A stretch of DNA of 64,000 nt, taken from positions 479,115-543,114 of the forward strand of contig JAFDWS010000006.1 of NCBI GenBank assembly GCA_018268375.1. Direction: 5' to 3'. A program made the position numbers and the translations under genes. Of the stretch, positions 24,918 through 33,777 are shown piece by piece (position 1 is the first letter of the stretch; every line of letters begins with the position of its first letter). The stretch is from Armatimonadota bacterium. GTDB taxonomy: Bacteria; Armatimonadota; Fimbriimonadia; Fimbriimonadales; Fimbriimonadaceae. The notes beneath the pieces are model-generated. The model ran no database searches. It was not told the origin of the DNA and saw only the letters and a program-made list of their open reading frames with translations.

Positions 24918-25982
24918 CTAAGGCACGTTCGCCAGTTCGGCCTTCAGGATGTTGATAGAGTCGATGTTCTCGGGATCGACCCCGTTCAAGGCCGCAAGGT
25001 AGATCGAGACAAAGTCCCCGTACAGAGTGAGCGAGAGCATTTTCTCAAGGAGACTTTCTCCTCGCGCTTGAACTCGAACAGTCTTCGCGGTGCCTTCGAT
25101 GAGCCGGGCCGTCACCTCGGCGCGCTTCTTCATTTTTGCGCTCTCCGTTCCGTCCTCAAGGACGACTGACACCCAGTGGGAGACACCCTGCTCGCCAGCC
25201 TTGACCCAGCCGAGCACTTCGTTGTGGCAGAGTTCGGGATAGGTATGGGCAAACGTCATGTTCTTGGCGTTCTCGTCGATCTGGCCCTTCCAGCGTCCTG
25301 CGACAAGGCCCTGCCAATGCCCGAGGCCGTACAGGACGGACAGTTTGCCGTGGAGAAGGTCGGCCAATTGCTTCGTCGGATTGGAAGCCAACGGCGTCTC
25401 GACTCCCCAATCATTCACGCACCGTTCGAGCAAAGCGACGGCCGAGCCCCAGTCCTGTTGGGGAAGTAGGCCGAGCTTCTCACAAGCAACGACCACGGGC
25501 GCAAAGAGGTATCCGAGAGCGGTGCGAGGAGGCTGTCCGGCTGGGATCAGGACGAGAGGGTCGCCGTTAGCCCCCGCAAGTTCGGCGAGCTTGCCTCCGC
25601 TGGTCACGCAAATGATTGGGCATTTGCGAGCACGCGCATCGGCGTATGCGCTCAGAGTCTCTTCGGTGTTCCCTGAGTAGCTCGTCGCGAACACGAGTGT
25701 CTGGCCGTCTGCCCAGTTAGCGAGGGAGTAGTCCCGGTTGACTTGGAAGGGCACGGTCCCGAAGGCGTCAAAGAGGGCGCGGGTGAAGTCGCCCCCGGCC
25801 GCCGAGCCGCCGAGCCCGGTTAGGACCACGCTGGTCGGCTTAGCCCAATCGCCGGGCAAGGCGGAGGCCTCCGCCGTCGAGACGGCTTTGGCCACTTGCG
25901 CCGGAAAGTCGACCGTGAGTGCGTACATGCCCTTCGGATCGAGCCGAAGGACGAACTCGCGGTCGTCGAGAAGGTGGGTCAT
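24918..25982 (-). CDS. Bifunctional phosphoglucose/phosphomannose isomerase
   Basis: 354 residues. Signatures of the PGI/PMI family, first known from archaea and hyperthermophiles, are clear: GLGGSAAGGDF for the sugar-phosphate SIS fold, NRDYSLANWADGQTLV, SYSGNTEETLSAY, GQPPRTALGYLF, and the catalytic region QIDENAKNMTFAHTYPELCHNEVLGW with the conserved Glu and His. It interconverts fructose-6-phosphate with glucose-6-phosphate and mannose-6-phosphate. It starts four bases inside the end of ssb, so it is translated as the third gene of the rpsF-ssb operon. Confidence 0.92.
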   Translation of the reverse strand: MTHLLDDREFVLRLDPKGMYALTVDFPAQVAKAVSTAEASALPGDWAKPTSVVLTGLGGSAAGGDFTRALFDAFGTVPFQVNRDYSLANWADGQTLVFATSYSGNTEETLSAYADARARKCPIICVTSGGKLAELAGANGDPLVLIPAGQPPRTALGYLFAPVVVACEKLGLLPQQDWGSAVALLERCVNDWGVETPLASNPTKQLADLLHGKLSVLYGLGHWQGLVAGRWKGQIDENAKNMTFAHTYPELCHNEVLGWVKAGEQGVSHWVSVVLEDGTESAKMKKRAEVTARLIEGTAKTVRVQARGESLLEKMLSLTLYGDFVSIYLAALNGVDPENIDSINILKAELANVP

Positions 25983-26404
25983 TCGTCCGCGAAGGGATCG
26001 TATTCGTCTTCCGCCGGCGCGCTGGGTCCAGATCCTGCGGGCACCGCGGCGTAGGCGCTACCACCGCCCCCACCCTGCTCGTCTCGCGGCCGGTCGAGGC
26101 CCTGAAGGTTCTCTGCCACCACTTCCGTGACTTCACGTTGGGCGCCTTCCTGAGTCGTGTACTTCCGCGTTTGCAGGCGACCCTCGACAAGCACGAGGCG
26201 GCCCTTGCCCAGGTAGTTGGCGGCAAAATCGGCCGAGTTGCCCCAGGCCGAGACGTTAAAGAAGTCGACGTCTTGCCCGTCCGTTTTGAAGCGACGGTCG
26301 ACAGCGATGCCGAAGTTGGCGACCTGCTTGCCGGTGTTCGTTGTCCTGATTTCCGGGTCTCTGGTCAACCGACCGACCAGGATGACTTTGTTATAGCTGC
26401 TCAT
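25979..26404 (-). CDS. ssb: Single-stranded DNA-binding protein
   Basis: 141 residues. The N-terminal ~105 residues are an OB fold with the usual N-terminal KVILVGRLTRDPEIR, the WGNSADFAANYLGKGRLVLVEGRL central segment and a YTTQEG strand. A Gly/Ser/Ala/Pro-rich linker follows, ending in the acidic tip DEYDPFADE, a variant of the partner-binding DDIPF tail with PF kept. It overlaps the rpsF stop by four bases (ATGA on the minus strand). Confidence 0.96.
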   Translation of the reverse strand: MSSYNKVILVGRLTRDPEIRTTNTGKQVANFGIAVDRRFKTDGQDVDFFNVSAWGNSADFAANYLGKGRLVLVEGRLQTRKYTTQEGAQREVTEVVAENLQGLDRPRDEQGGGGGSAYAAVPAGSGPSAPAEDEYDPFADE

Positions 26405-26694
26405 GCGATGTCCTCACGGAGCAAGATCTGGTGACGGATGACGTCGTCGTTGATCCGCATCAGGCGGTTCAACTCTGCGGGCACCTGTGGCGGCGCCTCG
26501 AAGTTCATCAAGATGTAGTTGCCTTCGCGGTGGCCATTGATCTCGTACGCCAGCTTCCGTTTCTCCCACTTGCTAGCCGATTCTACCGAGCCTCCGTTCT
26601 TCTCGACAATGCTCTTGAAGTTGTCGGCGACCTTCTGAACCTCGTCGTCGGTCATGGCCGCCGGAACAATATAAAACGCTTCGTACTTCTTCAT
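26401..26694 (-). CDS. rpsF: Small-subunit ribosomal protein bS6
   Basis: 97 residues, standard for bS6. It starts MKKYEAFYIVPAAM and contains the KWEKRKLAYEINGHREGNYILMNFE region of the family with the conserved aromatic and basic residues that contact 16S rRNA and bS18. First gene of a minus-strand operon with ssb and PGI/PMI. In many bacteria rpsR (bS18) and rplI follow ssb; neither is present here. The 5' region to the divergent gene at 26877 is 182 bases and would hold the operon promoter. Confidence 0.96.
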   Translation of the reverse strand: MKKYEAFYIVPAAMTDDEVQKVADNFKSIVEKNGGSVESASKWEKRKLAYEINGHREGNYILMNFEAPPQVPAELNRLMRINDDVIRHQILLREDIA

Positions 26695-26876
26695 GGGCTC
26701 CCTCTGGACCAGTTCGGTGCCGCCAAGGCGGCACAGAGAGTCCGATTACTTTACCCTTGCGGGGGATGGGGACAAGGGACGAGGCCAGTCCCTCGTCCCC
26801 ACTCCCCGTCTCCAGTCCCAAACATCCCGGAACCCTTTTGAAAGCTCCAACGTATCGGCCCCTGAAGGAGCCTACA

Positions 26877-28103
26877 ATGAGGACGAAAGCTCTCGCGATC
26901 TCTGGAATTCTCGTGGTGGCAATGGCCGCCACGGTTGCGACTGGTCAACTCACCATGCCTTGGGCGGTCCCGCTTTCTGTGGACCAAGACAAGAACGTCA
27001 CGATGGACTTCACAAACGCGCCAGCCCAGCAAGTGCTGGATTGGCTGAAGAAGTCAGGCGTCAACTTTGTCGTCGAGACAACGACGATCCCCAAGGACAA
27101 GCGACTCACCGTGCACGTGAAAAGTCAGCCGATGGATAAGGCTGTCGCCGCTGTGGCCGACGCGCTCGGACTCGGCATGACGAAGAAGGGCGATATCTAC
27201 ACGTTGCGAAACGGCGGCTCTCTTTGGACCTCTGAGGCCATGCCCGAGGGCCAATGGGCGCGGATGAAGGAGCTGCCTGGCCTCGAGGGCAAGGAAAAGG
27301 AGGAACTGCTCCAGGAACTCGGGAAAATTCACAATTTCGAATGGAAAGAGGGCCAAGAGCTCTCTCCCCAGCAGAAGGAAGAACTCGAAAAGAGGATGGA
27401 GCTCTTCGGCGAGAAGATGGGCGAGTTCGGCGAAAAATTCGGCAAGGGCTGGCGGGACGGCCAGGAAATGAGCCCCGAAGAGCGCGCCAAGTTCGAGAAG
27501 GAAATGCAGCTCTTCGGCGAGAAGATGGGCAAGTTCGGCGACCAGTTCGGCAAGGGCTGGCGGGACGACAAGAAGATGAGCCCGGAGGAGCGCGCCAAGT
27601 TCGAGAAGGAGATGCAGCTCTTCGGCGAGAAGATGGGCAAGTTCGGCGAGGACCTTGGCAAGGAACTCGGCAAGATGCCCAAGGACGGCTGGCACTTCAA
27701 GGAGCTGCCCGGTGGGGATTGGCAACTGAAAGAGATGCCCGAAATGGACGCCAAGATGAAGGAACTGCTCCAGAAGCACTTGAAGGACATGCCGGACATG
27801 AACTTCAAGTTCAAGGAGATGCCCGGGTTCGACGGCGAGAAGCTCAAAGAAGAGATTCAGAAGAGCATGAAGGACATCCCGGACATGAAGAACTTCAAGT
27901 TCGAGAAGGGCGAGTTCGCCGACATCGGCAAACTGGTGGACAGCCTCACGCCCGCTCAGCTTGAGAAAGCCAGGTCCAAGGGCTATCTGACGCCGGGCGA
28001 CCTAACCCCAGAACAGAAGAAGATGTTCGGGAAGATCGGCGACGGCGAGTTCACGGTCACATTCGAGAAGGGCGGCAAGAGCGTCACGTTCAAGAACAAG
28101 TAG
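26877..28103 (+). CDS. Exported STN-domain protein with 36-residue charged repeats
   Basis: 408 residues from the ATG at 26877, preceded by a good ribosome site (GAAGGAG, 7-8 bases away). A signal peptide covers about 1-23 (ISGILVVAMAATVATG). Residues ~38-115 look like a secretin/TonB short N-terminal (STN) domain: VTMDFTNAPAQQVLDWLKKS, then a strand-rich segment ending in DIYTLRN. Residues 156-263 are three near-identical 36-residue repeats starting with Trp and containing a LFGEKMG(K/E)FG core. A second Lys/Met/Glu/Phe-rich repeat type follows (DMPDMNFKFKEMP, DIPDMKNFKFEKGE). The C-terminus ends in FTVTFEKGGKSVTFKNK. Function unknown; likely periplasmic and mostly helical. Confidence 0.75.
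   Translation: MRTKALAISGILVVAMAATVATGQLTMPWAVPLSVDQDKNVTMDFTNAPAQQVLDWLKKSGVNFVVETTTIPKDKRLTVHVKSQPMDKAVAAVADALGLGMTKKGDIYTLRNGGSLWTSEAMPEGQWARMKELPGLEGKEKEELLQELGKIHNFEWKEGQELSPQQKEELEKRMELFGEKMGEFGEKFGKGWRDGQEMSPEERAKFEKEMQLFGEKMGKFGDQFGKGWRDDKKMSPEERAKFEKEMQLFGEKMGKFGEDLGKELGKMPKDGWHFKELPGGDWQLKEMPEMDAKMKELLQKHLKDMPDMNFKFKEMPGFDGEKLKEEIQKSMKDIPDMKNFKFEKGEFADIGKLVDSLTPAQLEKARSKGYLTPGDLTPEQKKMFGKIGDGEFTVTFEKGGKSVTFKNK
27342..27665 (+). repeat. Three in-frame 108-bp tandem repeats inside the STN-domain gene
   Basis: Units start at 27342, 27450 and 27558. Each encodes 36 residues beginning with W and holding SPxxxAKFEKE-type and FGEKMG cores. Units 2 and 3 are nearly identical at the DNA level; unit 1 has diverged more. 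All changes keep the frame, so the array is coding. Confidence 0.85.
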
Positions 28104-28124
28104 TCGCCGCAAGCGGTGGCGAGG

Positions 28125-28154
28125 GCGGGGTCCGATCTTTGGGCCCCGCTTTGT
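28125..28154 (+). terminator. Rho-independent terminator
   Basis: A 9-bp stem, GCGGGGTCC (28125-28133) with GGGCCCCGC (28141-28149) including one G-U pair, a 7-base loop and a T-rich tail (TTTGTTG). It lies 22 bases after the stop of the STN-repeat gene and between convergent genes. Confidence 0.8.
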
Positions 28155-28184
28155 TGTTCGTCTCGCTCCTCAATTGCGAAACGC

Positions 28185-30527
28185 CTACCCACCCGTTTGG
28201 GGCCTTGGGAGCGGAATCTTGTCGATCCGCCTCCTCCAAATGCCCCTTCCGTAGGTCGAGACAACAAGAGTCCTTGTGGCAGTGTGGGCCACCATGTCCG
28301 TCACCGCGACCCCGGGGAACTGTCCCGTAGGAGTGAAATCGTCCCAGGTTGCGCCGCCGTCCCTCGTCATGTAGACGCCTGCCTCGTTGCCGACGAACCA
28401 CACCGTGGTCGGGCTGTTCGGAAGTCGGGCAATCGAGGTCGCAGGAGCGACCGGCAGTTGCTTGCCCACGATGTTCCCTGTCTTGTCCTCCCAGACTCGG
28501 GGGTTCGCAAGTGTGTCCTTGCACTCCCATAGCTTCCCGAAGAGCCCGGTTCCCTCGAAAGCGACCAAGATGCGGCTGGGATTGGCAGGGTCGATCGAGA
28601 CGCGACCAATCGACTCAGCCGGCAGCCCTGGGCTTCCCTTCTGGATTGGCGCCCAGGAAGAACCGCCGTTTTGTGTCATCCAAACCTCACCGTCCTGCGA
28701 GACCGTATAGATCCGGTTGGCATCGGAGGGAGCGACCGCCAAGTGCCGCACGTGCTTGTCAGTTGAGAGAATCTGGCCGCCCAGCCTCACCGACCAGGTG
28801 TCGCTCACAGGATCGTAGCGGTGCAGGTAGTTGGTGGCCGTGTAGAGGTAGCGGTTATTGACCGGTTCGATGACCAGCGGAGGGCTGGAACGGTGCTTCT
28901 CGCCCAGTGTGTTGAGGGGAAGTTCCCGGCGGTCGGCCCAAGCGTTGCCGGTCGCCAAGACATAGCCGTCCCCGTTGTCGTCTTTGTCGAAGTTCGGCGG
29001 GACGATGTATTGGATGCCGGGCACGACCTGGTTCCGTGCCGAGTGTCCGCAATCGCCGAGCAGGATATTGTCCCACTTGGAAATGTCCGTTCCGCAGACC
29101 GCATAGCCGTTGTCCTGCAAGCCGGCGATGATTCCCGTGTTCACATCCTTGTCCACCGAAATTCGGGTGACCAGGCAACAGCCGAGGTTCTTGCTCAGCT
29201 GCGTCATCGCGAACGTGTTCGTGACGGGATTGTAGATCGTCCTCAAGACGCCGCCGTCGGTCGACAGCAGGAATTGATTGGGATCGCTTGGGTGCGGACC
29301 GAGGTTGTGGTGGTCAACGTGGGAAAGATCAGCGTGAGAGTACGAACCGGCCACAGAGGCCCAGGTGCCGGAGACGTCCTTGGCGATGTACGAGTCCACG
29401 TTTTGGACAACCAGTGAATCGTGGGCACCACCAAAGTTGTTGAGGAAGCAAGTCAGGCCGTTGTTGAAGAACGACTGAGCCCAGTTGCCGCCAGCCACGG
29501 TCTTGAGATTGCCGGTAATGTCGATCCATGCACCGAGGAAGGCGCCACCTTTGTAGACTTTCTGTGAGTCGGTGTAGTAGATGTAGGGCTTGCTTGGGTC
29601 GACCTTCGAAGCGGCCACAAAAACGCGGTCGGAGGACAATCCCCTCAGCGGGAGCGGAACGTTCGTCCAGCTCGCACCGTGGTTCGTGCTGACGCGAAGA
29701 ACGAGTGTCTGGTCCGTCAGCCTGCCCGTCACCCAGACATAGGGAAATTGAGATGCGCTGGCGGCGTCCAAGTCGTACCAATAAGCGAACGTGTTGATCG
29801 CCAACTGCCAGGTTTGACCTTCGTCTGGCGACATGTAGAGCTTGTTGTAGTAAGAGTTGCCTCCGCCCGATGCTACAAAGAGCCGCGAAGGATCCTGAGG
29901 GTCCGTGACTATGTCAGAGACAAGGACGTCGTCGAACTGCACCACGCCACGTTGGGCCCAAGTCAGGCCGCCGTCCTTTGTGACCATGACGCCGATCCCT
30001 GCCCCGTAGTTGTAAGCCCCGTTGCCTGGCTCGTCGCCGGTACCGACATAGACGTGGTTTGGAAAGACGGGGCTAGCGAGGACGGAAGAGCAAGACGCGT
30101 GGAGCCAATTGTCTGAGAGCGGTGTCCAATTCACCCCATTGTCAACGGTCTTCCAGAGTCCGCCCCGGCCCGAGGCAGCGTACATCTTGTTGGGGTCGAA
30201 CGGATCGAACACGGCCACGTTGATCCTGCCGTTTATGGGAGGAGGGCCATAGCCGTACGGGCCCTGATAGGTCTGGAGGTTCGTCGGCCCGAGGTACTCC
30301 CACGGCCCGAGCGCAGGGAATTGGTCGCCGCCTCCGGTCGCGAGCGCCATGGCCGCCTTCATCTTAAATGCGGTCCGGATCGTTCCGTAGTTCGGCCGCT
30401 CGTTGGGATAGGCCAGAACTTCATACTGCTCGCGAAGCGTGCCCTCTTCTTCAAGGCCGTCCTTTTCGAGCACACATGGCGACTGAGGGCCCGCAAGCAA
30501 CAGTGACAGTGCAAAAAACATACTCAT
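28185..30527 (-). CDS. Exported BNR/VPS10-like beta-propeller protein
   Basis: 780 residues from the ATG at 30527, preceded by TTGGAG nine bases upstream. An upstream in-frame ATG at 30554 would put ten polar residues before the signal peptide and is less likely. The signal peptide is MSMFFALSLLLAG with a Cys nearby. The body has repeated propeller blades with Asp-box-like turns: S-x-D-x-G-x-x-W appears in TKDGGLTWA, SPDEGQTWQ, TQNGGSSWA, TRDGGATWD and TVDNGVNWT. This is the layout of sialidase/sortilin-type (VPS10) propellers, with two fused propellers likely at this length. No catalytic sialidase residues are recognised. Probably secreted; the ligand is unknown. Confidence 0.82.
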   Translation of the reverse strand: MSMFFALSLLLAGPQSPCVLEKDGLEEEGTLREQYEVLAYPNERPNYGTIRTAFKMKAAMALATGGGDQFPALGPWEYLGPTNLQTYQGPYGYGPPPINGRINVAVFDPFDPNKMYAASGRGGLWKTVDNGVNWTPLSDNWLHASCSSVLASPVFPNHVYVGTGDEPGNGAYNYGAGIGVMVTKDGGLTWAQRGVVQFDDVLVSDIVTDPQDPSRLFVASGGGNSYYNKLYMSPDEGQTWQLAINTFAYWYDLDAASASQFPYVWVTGRLTDQTLVLRVSTNHGASWTNVPLPLRGLSSDRVFVAASKVDPSKPYIYYTDSQKVYKGGAFLGAWIDITGNLKTVAGGNWAQSFFNNGLTCFLNNFGGAHDSLVVQNVDSYIAKDVSGTWASVAGSYSHADLSHVDHHNLGPHPSDPNQFLLSTDGGVLRTIYNPVTNTFAMTQLSKNLGCCLVTRISVDKDVNTGIIAGLQDNGYAVCGTDISKWDNILLGDCGHSARNQVVPGIQYIVPPNFDKDDNGDGYVLATGNAWADRRELPLNTLGEKHRSSPPLVIEPVNNRYLYTATNYLHRYDPVSDTWSVRLGGQILSTDKHVRHLAVAPSDANRIYTVSQDGEVWMTQNGGSSWAPIQKGSPGLPAESIGRVSIDPANPSRILVAFEGTGLFGKLWECKDTLANPRVWEDKTGNIVGKQLPVAPATSIARLPNSPTTVWFVGNEAGVYMTRDGGATWDDFTPTGQFPGVAVTDMVAHTATRTLVVSTYGRGIWRRRIDKIPLPRPQTGG

Positions 30528-30654
30528 AGCGCAACTCCAATAATAAGAGTGCACTTATTGTAACAACGCTTTGTCCGATGAGGGCAGAAGTTTGTTGACT
30601 TGGCAGAGACTCTCCCACCGTCGCCAAGCCAGTTTCTTCAGCCGATCCGGTTCC

Positions 30655-31524
30655 TCAGTTGAGGGGCTTTGAGATTGTCTTGGAAGTGATCTTGGAGGAG
30701 AAAGTGGACTCTTGCCTTTTGCCCTGGCTTTCGGCCACGACCGTCCCTGACATTGTCATAAGCAGGTTTTGCTCCTTCATCCAGCCCCTGGCCGTGTCGA
30801 ACGTGTAGGTACCGCCCACGTTCACCTGCTTCGTCTTCAGCGACACGTTGGCACCACTCACTCCGGCGAATTGTGCCGTGCCGGTTCCCTTGATGCTGAC
30901 AAAGGCGAAGTTGCCCGAGACCTTGTCCAGGTGCATCTTCATTTTCAGCGAAATCTTCATCGGTTGCTGGCCCATCGTGACGGCGGACGTCCACGAGTCA
31001 CCGACCTTGATGGGCTTGCCCGGGGCCATACCGCTGAGGCCGGTGGCCCACATCTGTTTGATCGACTCTTCGTTTAACAACTGCTGCAGGACGGCCTTGC
31101 CTTGTGGCGAGAGTTTGTTCGAGTTCACGAGCTCGGTGAGCCCGTTGACCTTTTTGAGTTTTGAATCCGGACCAAAGACGAGACTGATGGACTTTCCTTT
31201 CATGGCCTTTTGTGCTTCCGAGCCTTGATCAATCTTCGTGCCGTTGACGGTCATCGCGGATCTGATCTCCTCGTAGGTCATCTTCATCGTCGCACCCTGT
31301 GAATTGGCACTCACAACCTTCACCAGCAGCCCGATCGACTGATCCAAGGTCATCTGCGCAGGGTTGTTCGTCCCCGGGATAGAAAAGCTCTGCACCACGT
31401 GGGTCACAGTCGTCACCCGATCAGTCCGGCCTAAGGGGAACTTGGGTTGCAGTTTGACGGTCTGGGCCGTTGCCAGAACCCCCGCACAGAGAAAGGCGGC
31501 GATGAGCGACGCTCGCATCCGCAC
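30655..31524 (-). CDS. Exported hypothetical protein (DUF6263-like)
   Basis: 289 residues. Signal peptide MRMRASLIAAFLCAGVLATAQ with an A-x-A-like cleavage site. The mature part alternates beta strands and has the phrases VGDSWTSAVTMGQQPM and FDTARGWMKEQNLLMTMSG, which resemble DUF6263-type proteins of unknown function that share a domain repeated around a GDSW motif. Rich in Lys, Ser and Thr, no Cys, no membrane segment beyond the signal. It starts 26 bases after the end of the GyrI-like gene on the same strand and may be cotranscribed with it. Confidence 0.65.
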   Translation of the reverse strand: MRMRASLIAAFLCAGVLATAQTVKLQPKFPLGRTDRVTTVTHVVQSFSIPGTNNPAQMTLDQSIGLLVKVVSANSQGATMKMTYEEIRSAMTVNGTKIDQGSEAQKAMKGKSISLVFGPDSKLKKVNGLTELVNSNKLSPQGKAVLQQLLNEESIKQMWATGLSGMAPGKPIKVGDSWTSAVTMGQQPMKISLKMKMHLDKVSGNFAFVSIKGTGTAQFAGVSGANVSLKTKQVNVGGTYTFDTARGWMKEQNLLMTMSGTVVAESQGKRQESTFSSKITSKTISKPLN

Positions 31525-31550
31525 ATTATGCGCCCCTTAGACTCTGGAAG

Positions 31551-32006
31551 CTATTCAACAGGGAAGTACACGAGCGTTCGCGGGGGTGTCGTGCCGTCCG
31601 GGCTACCTGGCCCGACGTAGTGCTCATGGATCGGACCGGCCTGGGTCAGTCCTTCTTCCTCAAGATGAGCCTGCCCAGCATCATAGGCATCGCCGAGCCG
31701 GCCGTAATCACCGACGTGCTCGGCCGATACGGCCCGAAACCCTCCGAAGGAGCCAGCTTTGACGCCATCGGGGCCATCCATCGGCGAGTCAACCGGGAAA
31801 CCCACTTCGACGGTGCACTCGCTCCCATGACATGCGGTGTAGCGGGCGAAGGGGGCGCCCTTACCCCCGCCACAGGCGGCGGCGTGCTTCCACGCTTTGT
31901 CCATGGCAGGTCGCATGTTCGATGGAATTTCCGACCGCTGGCAAGTGAAGCTGGCGTAGACACACTTCGTCTCGGGCACATCGAGAATCTCAACTTTGCC
32001 GGCCAT
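31551..32006 (-). CDS. GyrI-like small-molecule-binding domain protein
   Basis: 151 residues, about the size of one GyrI/AraC-effector-binding domain. The repeated SH2-like motif is visible: an N-terminal strand KVEILDVPETKCVYASFTC, a central VEVGFPVD with the usual Asp, GGFRAVSAEHVGDYGRLGDAY and the terminal PRTLVYFPVE. Stand-alone members bind hydrophobic cations or hydrolyse small molecules, and some inhibit gyrase. There is no DNA-binding domain. The next upstream gene (HD phosphohydrolase) ends 22 bases before it on the same strand. Confidence 0.82.
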   Translation of the reverse strand: MAGKVEILDVPETKCVYASFTCQRSEIPSNMRPAMDKAWKHAAACGGGKGAPFARYTACHGSECTVEVGFPVDSPMDGPDGVKAGSFGGFRAVSAEHVGDYGRLGDAYDAGQAHLEEEGLTQAGPIHEHYVGPGSPDGTTPPRTLVYFPVE

Positions 32007-32028
32007 GACGCGATTCTGGCAGGAGGCG

Positions 32029-32718
32029 CTATTCCAGATATGTGCCGTTGGCCTCGAGCGTGAACCTATAGCCGAAGAACTGCGCCGCCTTCCTGCACAT
32101 CACCATTCGGGACAAGAAAATCTCGAAGTACTCCATCACGGTCGCGAATTGGGGATCGATTTCTAACTTGAGCGCAATGGTCTTGGTAGTGGAGTCCATA
32201 TCGACCCGGCTCTTCGTGACGGCGTAGTTCACCCGGTCGTGGATGTCGAAGGTCTCCAAGATCGGATTCTGGACCCTTGACCTGTGGACGTCGCTCTTGT
32301 CAGCGATGATGACAGCTGCGCCCATAAGGCTGATCGGTGCACCCGCCAACTCTTCGTGGTTCCCGATCGCGCCAAGGATCGGCGAGATTTCGTCCGCTGG
32401 CATCCCCATGCCGTCAAGGATCCGAAAAGCGATCCCGGCACCGGATATCGGGTGGTCGATGCGGTTGATCACGTTGCCGATGTCGTGCATGTGGGCGGCG
32501 ATCATGCCGAGCTCGACATATCGCGCGTCCGACTCGAGGCGCTCAAGGATGAACCGCGTGATGCCTGCGACGATCTCCACGTGGCGGTGGCCGTGCTCCG
32601 TGTAGCCCATCGCCTTCATGAGTTCGTTCGCGCCATCGATCAATTGGCGCACCTTGAGGCTGGACTTGACGTCCTTCAGCGTGACGGGGCGTGGAACGGG
32701 CTTGGATTCGACGGCCAT
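32029..32718 (-). CDS. HD-domain metal-dependent phosphohydrolase
   Basis: 229 residues. The HD-superfamily metal ligands are visible in order: His46 in EHGHRHVEIV, His78-Asp79 in AAHMHDIGN, His121 in IGNHEE and Asp140 in IIADKSDVHRS. Such proteins hydrolyse nucleotides or cyclic nucleotides, and the layout with a downstream His and ADKSD resembles a widespread uncharacterised subfamily of predicted HD hydrolases rather than dGTPase or RelA. The C-terminal ~60 residues have mixed strands and end in YRFTLEANGTYLE. No substrate can be assigned. Confidence 0.85.
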   Translation of the reverse strand: MAVESKPVPRPVTLKDVKSSLKVRQLIDGANELMKAMGYTEHGHRHVEIVAGITRFILERLESDARYVELGMIAAHMHDIGNVINRIDHPISGAGIAFRILDGMGMPADEISPILGAIGNHEELAGAPISLMGAAVIIADKSDVHRSRVQNPILETFDIHDRVNYAVTKSRVDMDSTTKTIALKLEIDPQFATVMEYFEIFLSRMVMCRKAAQFFGYRFTLEANGTYLE

Positions 32719-32751
32719 CGGTCTAGAGGTTAGCGCATGCGGGTCGAATAA

Positions 32752-33651
32752 CTACGGCACGACGAGCGGTTTGCTCTTGCCCGCCTGTACTCGATCTAGC
32801 CAAACAGTGAGCCCTCCAGCCTTTTCGCTCGCCTCGACACGCGGCACTTGGTAGAGGTCGCACTGTGGGTCCGCAGTGCTTCTCGCCGGCCATGCTCCCG
32901 CAAAAGCAACCGCGCGGAAACGGAACGTCTGGCCCTTCCATTTGAAGCCCTTGAACACGCTTTGATCCCGAGGCGGGACACCGTACGGGAGGGCGACGGT
33001 CGTCGCCTCCACGCCGAACTTACGGAGCCACTCGATGCTGCCAGCAAGTTCGCGCTTGACGTTGTCTCCAGACAGTTTGTTCAAGAACGGATGGGTGAGG
33101 GTGTGGCTGGCCAGTTCGCAGCCCCAATCCTTTAGCGCCTTCACTTTGGCCTTTCCCGTCTTCTTCGAGCCGAAGGGTCCATTAGGAAGCATGAAGAACG
33201 TGCCCTTCACGGGAAAGTCGGCATGGGTCTTGGCGAACTCCTTCCACATCCCCACCATGCAGTCGGGATCGATGCTGCCGTCCTTTCTCAGCTGGAACTG
33301 GCTGTCTCGCGAATCGTCGAAAGTCATCACCACCGGGGACGAGCCAGGAGGAATGTCGTACTTGCTGTTCGCGTACTCGGCCAGGGTAATCGGGCGGTAA
33401 CCCATGTCGTACAGCCGCTGGAGGTCTTTCTTGAAGTTCTTCCTCGAGCGGACCATGTACTTCTCCTCCGGTCCAGTGGCGTGGTACATGACGATGAGGA
33501 CGCGGCCCCTGGGGTTAGCCTTTCTGTTCGTGACCCGGTTGCCAGCGCTCCTCGGCGCATGAGCGGGGCCGGGTTCGGCAATGCCGGTCAAAGCGGCGCA
33601 TAGGCACAGCCCCGCCGCGACCAGTGTCCTCAACCGTGATGCAAAGGTCAT
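32752..33651 (-). CDS. Polysaccharide deacetylase (NodB/CE4 fold), exported
   Basis: 299 residues from the ATG at 33651, which gives a clean signal peptide (MTFASRLRTLVAAGLCLCAALTG). The frame remains open to 33969, but that extension crosses the serS start on the other strand and has no homology. CE4 motifs: MTFDD (motif 1, metal and base Asp), SHTLTHP (motif 2, two His), and ALPYG (motif 3). These Zn-dependent enzymes de-N-acetylate chitin, peptidoglycan or biofilm polysaccharides; the substrate here is unknown. A segment of about 40 residues between motifs 1 and 2 carries an SIDPDCMVGMWKEFAK insertion. Confidence 0.88.
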   Translation of the reverse strand: MTFASRLRTLVAAGLCLCAALTGIAEPGPAHAPRSAGNRVTNRKANPRGRVLIVMYHATGPEEKYMVRSRKNFKKDLQRLYDMGYRPITLAEYANSKYDIPPGSSPVVMTFDDSRDSQFQLRKDGSIDPDCMVGMWKEFAKTHADFPVKGTFFMLPNGPFGSKKTGKAKVKALKDWGCELASHTLTHPFLNKLSGDNVKRELAGSIEWLRKFGVEATTVALPYGVPPRDQSVFKGFKWKGQTFRFRAVAFAGAWPARSTADPQCDLYQVPRVEASEKAGGLTVWLDRVQAGKSKPLVVP

Positions 33652-33777
33652 CGCAATGAAACCAAGAAGATGAAATGATACAGGGACCTGGAGCCATTCG
33701 TGCCGGATTCCCTTTGACGACGCCCGCGCGTTCTCCGATCCCCGGCCCGCATTGTCCGTGAGTGGTACAACAATTCG

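Noticed and set aside
27342-27665. Tandem repeats as a CRISPR-like array
   Set aside because: The 108-bp units have no spacers and keep a coding frame within the STN-domain gene.
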